From NCBI GenBank assembly GCA_012838425.1, contig DUPG01000026.1:1-64000 (forward strand): a stretch of 64,000 bases of DNA, read 5' to 3'. This document shows positions 18,888 through 26,924 of the stretch, piece after piece (positions within the stretch are counted from its first letter, which is position 1; every line of letters starts with the position of its first letter). The notes below the pieces were generated by a model, which was not told the DNA's origin, did not search any database, and worked only from the letters and a program-made list of their open reading frames with translations. The stretch comes from Clostridiales bacterium (GTDB lineage: Bacteria; Bacillota; Clostridia; Christensenellales; CAG-138). A program made the position numbers and the translations under genes.

Positions 18888-20015
18888 TTACAGCCTTTCC
18901 AACATCTGAGCCGCAAGCAGGTATGCCCCGGAATTCACGAAATCTATTGCCTTTGCGTATATTCTTTCGGTTTGGGCATCTAATTTGCCGCTTATTACAG
19001 TGTTCGCATTCGCTATTCTCAGTATTTTTATTATTCCCGTAAGCACATTCGTTGATTTATCGTCAATCACAATTCCTTGCGCGAACTTCAAAGCCTCGAC
19101 TAAGCGTTTTTCAGCGATTTTATACTGATACACTTCGATAAAGCGCATAATTACATACAGTTTAGCATTGAAGCGTTCAGTTACATCTGCGAATTCTTCT
19201 TCAAATTTGTCGAACATCTTAACCGCAAAATCATATGCCCCGCTGTTAAAAAATCCCATGCATTTGCTGTGCATATTAGCGGTTTTCTCATTCATATACG
19301 GAAGGAGAGATTCGGTTGTGGGCATTACTGCAACATCGCGCAGGTCTTCATTTTCTTCTATTTCTTCGATTTCTTCGGGCTTTGGCTTTTTGCTTTTAAT
19401 TACAGACTCGTTGTAGTCGGTGATTGTTCTAACTATAGGCGCTGATATAAATGCCGCAGCCGCTGCTTCAATAGCTATGCAAATGAACATCGGGAAAGAG
19501 AAGAATGTATTTGCGAAGTCGGCGCCCTTATTTGCAAATGCCAACGAAGCGCCCATAAGTATTGCAAAAGCTAATGTATATGCCAATGAACCGCCAATAG
19601 CCGCATAGGATATTATCGTACTCTTTGTTAGCCTTTTTCTCCTATACTGGTTTGTGCGGTTCAGCTTTAATAGCTTCAAATAAATATAGTTAGTCGCAAC
19701 AGGGAGCACCAATGCCGGCACAACAGCTGTTAAGAACACCGCAAAAGAGCTATGCGGAAGCAAAAGACTTGCGAATACAGTTTGCTTTGCTAACGATTTA
19801 TTGAAGGCTGCAAGCATAGAAGCTAACCCGAGAGCAAAGCCTGCTGCTGCTCCTGTTTTTACGCCTAATAGCAGCGTAATAATTATAACAGGTATGTGCA
19901 TTATTGTAAGGTTGATAGAACCCAACGGTATCAATCCTACAGGAGTCATACCTATAAGGAACACAAGCGATGCTATTATGCCTGCTAATGCAGTTTTTCT
20001 TGCGTATTCTTTCAT
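18888..20015 (-). CDS. ECF transporter S-component-like membrane protein with C-terminal helical extension
   Basis: N-terminal half similar to the adjacent 20016-20624 ORF (MTPVGLIPLGSINLTIMHIPVIIITLLLG). Acidic linker, then a ~150-aa cytoplasmic-looking region. Confidence 0.75.
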   Translation of the reverse strand: MKEYARKTALAGIIASLVFLIGMTPVGLIPLGSINLTIMHIPVIIITLLLGVKTGAAAGFALGLASMLAAFNKSLAKQTVFASLLLPHSSFAVFLTAVVPALVLPVATNYIYLKLLKLNRTNQYRRKRLTKSTIISYAAIGGSLAYTLAFAILMGASLAFANKGADFANTFFSFPMFICIAIEAAAAAFISAPIVRTITDYNESVIKSKKPKPEEIEEIEENEDLRDVAVMPTTESLLPYMNEKTANMHSKCMGFFNSGAYDFAVKMFDKFEEEFADVTERFNAKLYVIMRFIEVYQYKIAEKRLVEALKFAQGIVIDDKSTNVLTGIIKILRIANANTVISGKLDAQTERIYAKAIDFVNSGAYLLAAQMLERL

Positions 20016-20624
20016 TTAGTTAGTATCAATATCCCTGTATTTCAATAACTGCTTTGCTACAGGTATAGATATAATACCTGCAACGGTTGCTTCGGCTATA
20101 ACTGCAATTAGTATTACAAATGTAAATATTTTTTCTGCGAATGTACCCCACACACCATAAGCATTAAACAATAAGGCCATTATTCCCAAATATCCTACTG
20201 TATTGGTGAAAGAACCCACGACCGCGGCAATACCAATACCCGCTGTCGGCAGCTTCTTTTTTAGCAAGCTATATACCGCATGGGTTGTAAGCGGGATTAA
20301 GAGCCTTGGCAGTAGACACATCATAATAACTGCAAAGGGACCCCATGGCGTTTGGGAAATGAGTGCAGTCGCCAAACCAGATGGAGGCGTAAGCGATAGC
20401 CCGAATGCCGACAATGCGCTCGCTATTCCAAATGCTGCGCCAAGCAACAGCCCCATCTTCCAGCCCAATACTATCGTGCCGATTATTACGGGGATATGCA
20501 CGATTGTAAGGTTCAAAAAGCCTAAGGGTATAAGCCCTACAGGTGTCATTGCGAGCAGGAAAACGAGCCCTGTAAATATGCCTGCGATAGTTAATGTTTT
20601 TGTCTTCATTTCCATAGCACACAA
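20016..20624 (-). CDS. ECF transporter S component family protein
   Basis: GIFTGLVFLLAMTPVGLIPLGFLNLTIVHIPVIIGTIVLGWKMGLLLGAAFG. Multi-TM. Confidence 0.8.
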   Translation of the reverse strand: MCAMEMKTKTLTIAGIFTGLVFLLAMTPVGLIPLGFLNLTIVHIPVIIGTIVLGWKMGLLLGAAFGIASALSAFGLSLTPPSGLATALISQTPWGPFAVIMMCLLPRLLIPLTTHAVYSLLKKKLPTAGIGIAAVVGSFTNTVGYLGIMALLFNAYGVWGTFAEKIFTFVILIAVIAEATVAGIISIPVAKQLLKYRDIDTN

Positions 20625-20656
20625 TCTTCCTTAATAAATTCTTATAATACGCTTTA

Positions 20657-20685
20657 ATTATGCTTGTTATTACATAGATTGTCAA
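20657..20685 (-). promoter_or_regulatory. Sigma-A-like promoter of the ECF S-component pair
   Basis: Minus strand TTGACA (20680-20685), 17-nt spacer, CATAAT (20657-20662). Confidence 0.6.
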
Positions 20686-20831
20686 GCGATATATAAAATG
20701 TATGCATAAAACTGATTATAAGGTAAACACCAGGTTTTCAGGGGTTTTGAGAAGCACTGATTTTCCCCGGAGGTATTTTGGCAAACTGCCTTAAAAAAGG
20801 TCATTCTGTGTTTCTTCTACTAAGTGATATC

Positions 20832-20860
20832 TTGTTATTACCTAATAAATAGGATATAAT
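20832..20860 (+). promoter_or_regulatory. Sigma-A-like promoter of the M18 aminopeptidase gene
   Basis: TTGTTA (20832-20837), 17-nt spacer, TATAAT (20855-20860). Confidence 0.6.
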
Positions 20861-20887
20861 TAAATCGATTAAATATTGGAGGACGCT

Positions 20888-22183
20888 ATGAAGCAATACA
20901 TTCAGAAACTATCCGATTTCCTAAGCTCTTCGCCTACTGCGTTTCATGCTGTGGCGAATATAAAGGCCGAATTAGATAAAAACGGTTTTATAGATGCAGC
21001 TACAAGCAAGGAGCTTGCTCCCGGCGGAAAGTATTATCTTATTAAGAACCAATCCTCACTCATTGCATTTATTATGCCCCAAAGTACGCCGTTGGGCTTC
21101 TTAATTGCCGCAAGCCATAGCGACTCACCTACCTTTCAAATAAACAACAATGGTGAAATTGTTATAGACGAGAAATATGTAAAGCTGTCTGTTACTCCGT
21201 ATGGCGGAATGCTGTACTCGACTTGGCTTGACAGGCCGCTATCGATTGCAGGCAAGGTGCTAATTTCAGATGGTGATAAAATTAAGACTGTGCTTGTGAA
21301 CATTGAGCGCGACCTGATTATGATCCCCAACCTCGCTATACATATGAACAGAAACGCCAACAGCGGCTACGAATATAAGGCAAACAAGGATTTGCAGCCG
21401 CTATTCAGTAATGGAAGCTCAAAAGGAAAGCTGCTCGACATAGTAGCTGAGAACGCGAAAGTAAGCAAAGAAAGCATTTTAAGCGCAGAGCTATACCTTT
21501 ACAACCGTATGCCCTCATCGATTTGGGGGGCAAATGAGGAGTTCTTCTCAGCGACGCGTATTGACGACCTGTTATGCGCTTTCACATCATTTGAAGCGTT
21601 TATGCAGGCAGAAGCTAACACGCACATTCCAGTATTCATGTTAAGCGACAACGAAGAAGTAGGAAGCGACACAAAGCAGGGCGCAGGCTCGGAGTTCCTG
21701 CCGGATATTATGAAGCGCATATATTTGGCGTATGGTTGCTCTCATACAGATTATACGGTAGCGTTGGAAAACTCAATGATGCTTTCATGTGATAATGCCC
21801 ACGCAGCTCATCCAAACTATATGGAGTTCACGAACTCATGCAATAAGCCCTATCTCAATGGCGGAGTTGTAATAAAATACGGTGTGCGCTATGCTACGGA
21901 CTCGGTTTCGGAAGCATTGTTCAGAAAGCTTTGCGAAAAGCACGGTATTCCTGTTCAGACCTACGCCAACAGGGAGGATTTGCCCGGCGGCTCTACATTA
22001 GGCAATATATCAAACACCAAGGTAGGCGTAAATACCATAGATATTGGCGCTGCGCAGCTCGCTATGCACTCATCATATGAAACAATAGGCGTTTTCGATG
22101 TAGAGCATTTGATAAACGCAGTTAAAGCCTTTTACACAATAAACCTGCGTCATAATGGCAACGGTGAATACATTATTGAATAG
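20888..22183 (+). CDS. M18 family aminopeptidase
   Basis: LIAASHSDSPTF...DNEEVGSDTKQGAGSEFL...SCDNAHAAHPNYME...DLPGGSTLGNI. Start at 20888 behind GGAGG. Confidence 0.95.
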   Translation: MKQYIQKLSDFLSSSPTAFHAVANIKAELDKNGFIDAATSKELAPGGKYYLIKNQSSLIAFIMPQSTPLGFLIAASHSDSPTFQINNNGEIVIDEKYVKLSVTPYGGMLYSTWLDRPLSIAGKVLISDGDKIKTVLVNIERDLIMIPNLAIHMNRNANSGYEYKANKDLQPLFSNGSSKGKLLDIVAENAKVSKESILSAELYLYNRMPSSIWGANEEFFSATRIDDLLCAFTSFEAFMQAEANTHIPVFMLSDNEEVGSDTKQGAGSEFLPDIMKRIYLAYGCSHTDYTVALENSMMLSCDNAHAAHPNYMEFTNSCNKPYLNGGVVIKYGVRYATDSVSEALFRKLCEKHGIPVQTYANREDLPGGSTLGNISNTKVGVNTIDIGAAQLAMHSSYETIGVFDVEHLINAVKAFYTINLRHNGNGEYIIE

Positions 22184-22192
22184 AGTATATTG

Positions 22193-22498
22193 ATGCGGCA
22201 TAAGAGAGCTATACCTAAATACAGAAAGCATACGCCCACAAAGCGAATAAAGCACAAGGTAGTAAAGCCTAATGTTGTTTTTAAGCCTCACAGAAAGGTA
22301 AAAAGCGTACGGGAAGCAAAGCCTATCCCAATCGCGCGTCAACATAGGAAGCTGCCCAAAAAGCCTTTGCCTAAGGCACCCTTCAGGTATAAGCATAAGT
22401 CTGAATATACGCTTGACTGGAGCTTTGTGGGATTAACGCTTCTGTTGCTTGTTCTGTTGGGGGGATTTGGGTATTTGCTCTATTTCCTGCTAAAATAG
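22193..22498 (+). CDS. Small highly basic tail-anchored hypothetical protein
   Basis: Lys/Arg/Pro-rich N-terminus and one C-terminal TM (FVGLTLLLLVLLGGFGYLLYFLLK). Immediately downstream of the aminopeptidase. Confidence 0.55.
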   Translation: MRHKRAIPKYRKHTPTKRIKHKVVKPNVVFKPHRKVKSVREAKPIPIARQHRKLPKKPLPKAPFRYKHKSEYTLDWSFVGLTLLLLVLLGGFGYLLYFLLK

Positions 22499-22560
22499 CC
22501 GCTTGCTATAACGCAGCATAGTATTTATAATGAATTATTGTTTTAAGGTGGTATTGCTTA

Positions 22561-23208
22561 GTGTTTAGGGATATATTTACCATAGAGTTTTGGATAAGCT
22601 TATTATATGTAGTTCCCGGGTTTCTTTTCGCGATTTCAATTCACGAATTCGCCCACGCTTACGCCGCGTACAAGCTGGGGGACCCTACCGCAAGGAACTT
22701 AGGCAGAATGACACTAAACCCGTTTGCGCACCTCGATATTGTAGGCACGCTCCTGCTGATATTCGTCGGCTTCGGCTTTGCAAAGCCCGTTCCCGTAAAT
22801 CCGCGAAATTATAAAGGCAACAAGAGCGTTGCAGACACTATCGTATCTTTAGCAGGCATAACAGCTAACTTTATAGTTGCGCTTTTGGGCCTGTTGTTGC
22901 TGAATGCTCTTTTTGCGCTTAACTTTTCAAACCAAACTATTTTGATAATGCTGCAATACTTGGTTATCATCAATATTACTTTAATGGTATTCAACTTGGT
23001 GCCTATACCGCCTCTTGACGGTTCGCATATCGCCGAAAACCTGCTTATAAGGCATGTCGGGGTTAGACCCTTTATGTTCATGCGCAAGTATCAGACCTAC
23101 CTGCTTATCGCTTTCTTTTTGATAATACGCAGTACGGGGTTGATTTCGACAGTAACACTTGCTATATACAACTTTCTAAACAGAGGCTTCGGCCTGATAT
23201 TCGGATGA
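22561..23208 (+). CDS. Site-2 protease family protein (M50)
   Basis: FAISIHEFAHAYAAYKLGDPTARNLGRMTLNP and NLVPIPPLDGSHI. Confidence 0.95.
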   Translation: MFRDIFTIEFWISLLYVVPGFLFAISIHEFAHAYAAYKLGDPTARNLGRMTLNPFAHLDIVGTLLLIFVGFGFAKPVPVNPRNYKGNKSVADTIVSLAGITANFIVALLGLLLLNALFALNFSNQTILIMLQYLVIINITLMVFNLVPIPPLDGSHIAENLLIRHVGVRPFMFMRKYQTYLLIAFFLIIRSTGLISTVTLAIYNFLNRGFGLIFG

Positions 23209-23999
23209 TGGCATATAAAATTTCGATAAAACAATTTGACGGTCCGCTTGATTTGCTTCTGCACCTCATTGAGAAGGCAGAGCTTGATATTCGCGATGTT
23301 TTTGTGTCGGAAATCACTTCGCAATACCTCGAATATGTGTATTCAGCAGAAGACTTGGATTTAGACACAGCAAGCGACTTTTTAACCATGGCAGCAAGAC
23401 TCATGTATATTAAGTCGCGCTCGCTGCTGCCCAAGCCTCCCAGAGAAACCGATGAGGAGGAGGAAGACCCCGAAGAGCTGCTTATAAGGCAATTACGCGA
23501 ATACAAGGCATATAAGCAGGCTTCGCAAATGCTTTCAGAGCTTGAAAAGGACGCTTCGAAAGTATATACTAAGCTGCCGGAGGAATTCATACTGCCGCCT
23601 AAGGAAGTAATTTTCACCGGAGGAACGCCCACAGAGCTGTATTACGCCTTCTGCGAGCTATTGCACAGGGCAGAGCAAGGCGGAGCAAGGGACAATAAAG
23701 CGCTAACTCACGAAGTAACGCCCGACATATACACAGTAAGGGGCTGTATGGCTGAAATTCGGCAAATGCTGCGTGAAAAAGACGGCGAATGTGAGTTTTT
23801 TGAGCTCTTCGAGGACGACGCGCCGAAACTAAAGATAATAGTAATGTTCATGGCGTTGTTAGAAATGCTGCTGCGCCAAGAAATTGCAATAAATCAGTCG
23901 AAAACATTCGGAAAGCTGCATATTAAGGCATTAGAGCTGAAAGACGGCGAAGCATACAAAAACGTAAAGATGATGGACGAGGTTGTTTCTGATGAATAA
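23208..23999 (+). CDS. scpA: Segregation and condensation protein A
   Basis: MAYKISIKQFDGPLDLLLHLIEKAELDIRDVFVSEITSQYLEY. Followed by scpB. Confidence 0.96.
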   Translation: MAYKISIKQFDGPLDLLLHLIEKAELDIRDVFVSEITSQYLEYVYSAEDLDLDTASDFLTMAARLMYIKSRSLLPKPPRETDEEEEDPEELLIRQLREYKAYKQASQMLSELEKDASKVYTKLPEEFILPPKEVIFTGGTPTELYYAFCELLHRAEQGGARDNKALTHEVTPDIYTVRGCMAEIRQMLREKDGECEFFELFEDDAPKLKIIVMFMALLEMLLRQEIAINQSKTFGKLHIKALELKDGEAYKNVKMMDEVVSDE

Positions 24000-24564
24000 T
24001 ACCGAATTACTTAACGCGCTTGAATGCGTACTGTTCGTTTCAGGCGAACCTGTATTGATTGAGGAGCTATGCAAGCTATTTGACGTTACTATGCTTGAAA
24101 TGACCTCTATGTTGAGCCAAGCCAGCAAGCTATATGAGGAACAGGACAGGGGCGTTCTGCTTCATATTACTGAGGAGAGTGTACAGCTTGTATCCAATAA
24201 AAAGTACTCAAAGTATGTGGAGGAGCTTTTGCAGCCTACGCAGTCGCGCACATTCTCTCAGGCTTTACTCGAAACGCTAACAATAGTCGCGTATAGACAG
24301 CCTATTACAAGAGCGGAAATTGACTTCATACGCGGAGTGCGCTCGGAATACTCGGTTTCGCAGCTAATGAAGCAGGGGTTCATCAAAGAATGCGGCAGAA
24401 AAGATATTGTAGGCAAGCCTCAGCTATTATGCACCACAGATAAATTTTTAAGAAAATTCGGGCTGAATACATTGAGCGATTTACCCAACTATGATTTATT
24501 ATCCGACCCTAACAGATTATCCCTTCCTGATGATGACGAAAAAGAGCTGATTGATACGGTTTAA
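23992..24564 (+). CDS. scpB: Segregation and condensation protein B
   Basis: SQALLETLTIVAYRQPITRAEIDFIRGVRSEYSVSQLMKQGFIKECGRKDIVGKPQL. Confidence 0.96.
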   Translation: MNNTELLNALECVLFVSGEPVLIEELCKLFDVTMLEMTSMLSQASKLYEEQDRGVLLHITEESVQLVSNKKYSKYVEELLQPTQSRTFSQALLETLTIVAYRQPITRAEIDFIRGVRSEYSVSQLMKQGFIKECGRKDIVGKPQLLCTTDKFLRKFGLNTLSDLPNYDLLSDPNRLSLPDDDEKELIDTV

Positions 24565-25136
24565 CGCTTGTAATAAGCATTGCTTGGCGCGAAAACTGCG
24601 TCAACTGTGCAGTCGTGCGGTTCGCGCGGGATTTCATCTGCTATTTGAGCATCGAATACCAATCCAGCCGCATAACCCTTTACTTTGCTTAAAAGCCTGT
24701 CATAATAGCCGCCGCCCCGTCCTAACCTATTGCAGTTCTTATCATAGGCGATAGCAGGCACTATAAATAAGTCAATGCTTTCATGATTGATGATTTCTGA
24801 ATTAGCTATGTCCGGCTCTTTTATTCCGAATGCGCCTACTACAAATGCGTTTTCGTGATTAGGCACGCAAAGGCATAGCCCTCCCTCTTCTGTGCAAAGA
24901 GGGAAAGCTACTTTTTTCCCTTGGCTCTGTGCCTGTTCGACTAAATATTTCGGGTCGCACTCGTACTTAATAGCATTGTACGCAAGAATTATGTGCGCAT
25001 TTTTGAATACATCTGTTTCACATAGCCTTTTGCATGCTAAAACGGATTCTTCAGCAAGGGCTATTTCGCTTTTTTGACGCAATAGCCCCTTTATCACTTT
25101 ACGCAGCTGCTTTTTTTGCGAAACTACATCTAACAT
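24561..25136 (-). CDS. 5-formyltetrahydrofolate cyclo-ligase
   Basis: KKVAFPLC...DLFIVPAIAYDKNCNRLGRGGGYYDRLLS. Confidence 0.94.
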   Translation of the reverse strand: MLDVVSQKKQLRKVIKGLLRQKSEIALAEESVLACKRLCETDVFKNAHIILAYNAIKYECDPKYLVEQAQSQGKKVAFPLCTEEGGLCLCVPNHENAFVVGAFGIKEPDIANSEIINHESIDLFIVPAIAYDKNCNRLGRGGGYYDRLLSKVKGYAAGLVFDAQIADEIPREPHDCTVDAVFAPSNAYYKR

Positions 25137-26308
25137 ACTTCGTTATGCACTATCTTGCCGTTGATTATAGTCATAACGCAGCGTGAACGCACATCTAAGG
25201 GATGTCCGTTGAATACTGCAAGGTTTGCAAGCTTATTGGTTTCGATTGTGCCTACCTTATCGTCAATTCCGCAAATTTTCGCAGGATTTATAGTGATTGC
25301 CTTCAAAGCTACATCCTCCGGCAAGCCCTCTCTGACTGCTATCGACATACATACGGGCAGATATTGCTGGGGAATAACGGGACAGTCCGTCATCATAGCG
25401 AACTCTATGCCAGCTTCATGCAGAATACGCGGTGCTCCGAATGTAAGATTTTTTAGCTCAATCTTGCTTCTTTCTGAAAGCAATGGCCCGATTATTACGC
25501 CGCAGAGATTCTTTTTGAACTCGGGCTTTACCAAGTCGGCTATCAAATAGCCTTCTGTGAAGTGGTCAAGAGTAAACTTAATATTAAACTCATTCGCAAT
25601 TCTAATGGCTGTCAAAATATCGTCCGCTCTATGACAATGAATTTTTAGCGGAATCTCACGCTTCAATACCGGAATAAGCGATTCATACGCAAAATTGAAT
25701 GTCGGGGCTTTGTCGGGGTCTTGCTCTGCGCGCTCCTTCTTCTTCATATACTCCTGCGCCTTAAAAAGCGTATCGCGCATAATTGAAGCGGTTGCCATGC
25801 GCGTATTGGGTGATTTTTTCAAGCTGTCGTAAACGCGCTTTGGGTTTTCGCCGAAAGCCGCCTTCATGGCTGCGGGGTTGTTCTTTTCGGTTTCAAAAAT
25901 CATATCATCAACACCTTTTCCGTATGTGTTGATAATTACGAACTGACCGCCTATTACATTTGCGCTTCCGGGGCCGGTCATAACGGTTGTAACGCCCGCC
26001 TTGTACGCTTCCTCGAAGCCCATGTCAAATGGGTTTATAGCGTCTATTGCGCGCAGCTCCGGAGTTACTGGGTTTGAGATTTCATTACCGTCGTTTCCCT
26101 CAAAGCCCATACCGTTTTCGAACATACCCAAGTGCGAATGAGCATCGATAAAGCCGGGAACTATATAATGCTCGGGCAGGTCGTAAACCTCGCCATCGCC
26201 TTTTGCTGTGCCGCCTACTTGAACTATCCTGTCGTCATCAATAACTACATCGCCAACGAACTCAGGCTTGACCTGCGATAAAATCTTCAGATTCTTTAAT
26301 GTAATCAT
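25130..26308 (-). CDS. Amidohydrolase (imidazolonepropionase-like), intact metal-ligand motifs
   Basis: GFIDAHSHLG, LKIHCHRADD, TLDHFTEGY, MMTDCPVIP. Confidence 0.92.
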   Translation of the reverse strand: MITLKNLKILSQVKPEFVGDVVIDDDRIVQVGGTAKGDGEVYDLPEHYIVPGFIDAHSHLGMFENGMGFEGNDGNEISNPVTPELRAIDAINPFDMGFEEAYKAGVTTVMTGPGSANVIGGQFVIINTYGKGVDDMIFETEKNNPAAMKAAFGENPKRVYDSLKKSPNTRMATASIMRDTLFKAQEYMKKKERAEQDPDKAPTFNFAYESLIPVLKREIPLKIHCHRADDILTAIRIANEFNIKFTLDHFTEGYLIADLVKPEFKKNLCGVIIGPLLSERSKIELKNLTFGAPRILHEAGIEFAMMTDCPVIPQQYLPVCMSIAVREGLPEDVALKAITINPAKICGIDDKVGTIETNKLANLAVFNGHPLDVRSRCVMTIINGKIVHNEVC

Positions 26309-26543
26309 AGCTTTCTCCTTGCCTTCATATAGTTACATTCATATTACCACAAAAGCTATTGAGTGTAAATAAAGCTGCGCTATTAGAAGCTTCTTCTTAT
26401 CATTGTTTTTTCATGGATATTTCGCCAAATAACTCATAAAAATTAGTGTCGAAACAGGCGTAAATATGCACAACATTAGATTTTCCTGCGTATTATACAG
26501 CATAGAGCAATGCTCTAAAATATGCATTAAGGAGGAACTTCTT

Positions 26544-26771
26544 ATGTTCAACAATTGTGGCGGTGGTGGCAATAATTCTTGCTGCTTGCTTCTCTTGCTG
26601 CTTGCTTGCTGCGGCAACAACAATGGTTTTGGTGCATTCGGCAACGGCTGCAATGGTGGCGGCAGTGGTAACAACACCTGCGAATTACTGCTTTGGCTGT
26701 TGCTGTTCTGCTCATTATGCGGCAATGGCGGCGGTTCAGGCAGCCCCTGCCTTGGAGGATGCGGTTGCTAA
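26544..26771 (+). CDS. Small Cys/Gly/Leu-rich peptide (75 aa)
   Basis: MFNNCGGGGNNSCCLLLLLLACCGNNNGFGAFGNGCNGGGSGNNTCELLLWLLLFCSLCGNGGGSGSPCLGGCGC. Strong AAGGAGGAA RBS, followed by a terminator. Confidence 0.75.
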   Translation: MFNNCGGGGNNSCCLLLLLLACCGNNNGFGAFGNGCNGGGSGNNTCELLLWLLLFCSLCGNGGGSGSPCLGGCGC

Positions 26772-26789
26772 CCCTAACCGGCGGGCTAT

Positions 26790-26813
26790 GCGGTGGGTAA
26801 CCACCGCTTTTTT
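26790..26813 (+). terminator. Rho-independent terminator after the Cys/Gly-rich peptide gene
   Basis: GCGGTGGGTAACCACCGCTTTTTT. Confidence 0.9.
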
Positions 26814-26924
26814 ATACACAATACTGTCATTTCAACGCAGTAAATATCGCTAATTGAAAATGCTCTCTTCCTATGCTATTATAATTTGGTATGCAATAGC
26901 ATTTGATTTGGGGGTATATTTTTT

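Noticed and set aside
26411-26725. 104-aa minus-strand Pro/Leu/Ser-rich ORF
   Set aside because: Antisense of the Cys/Gly-rich peptide gene; its composition reflects complementary codons. No RBS, whereas the plus strand has RBS and terminator.
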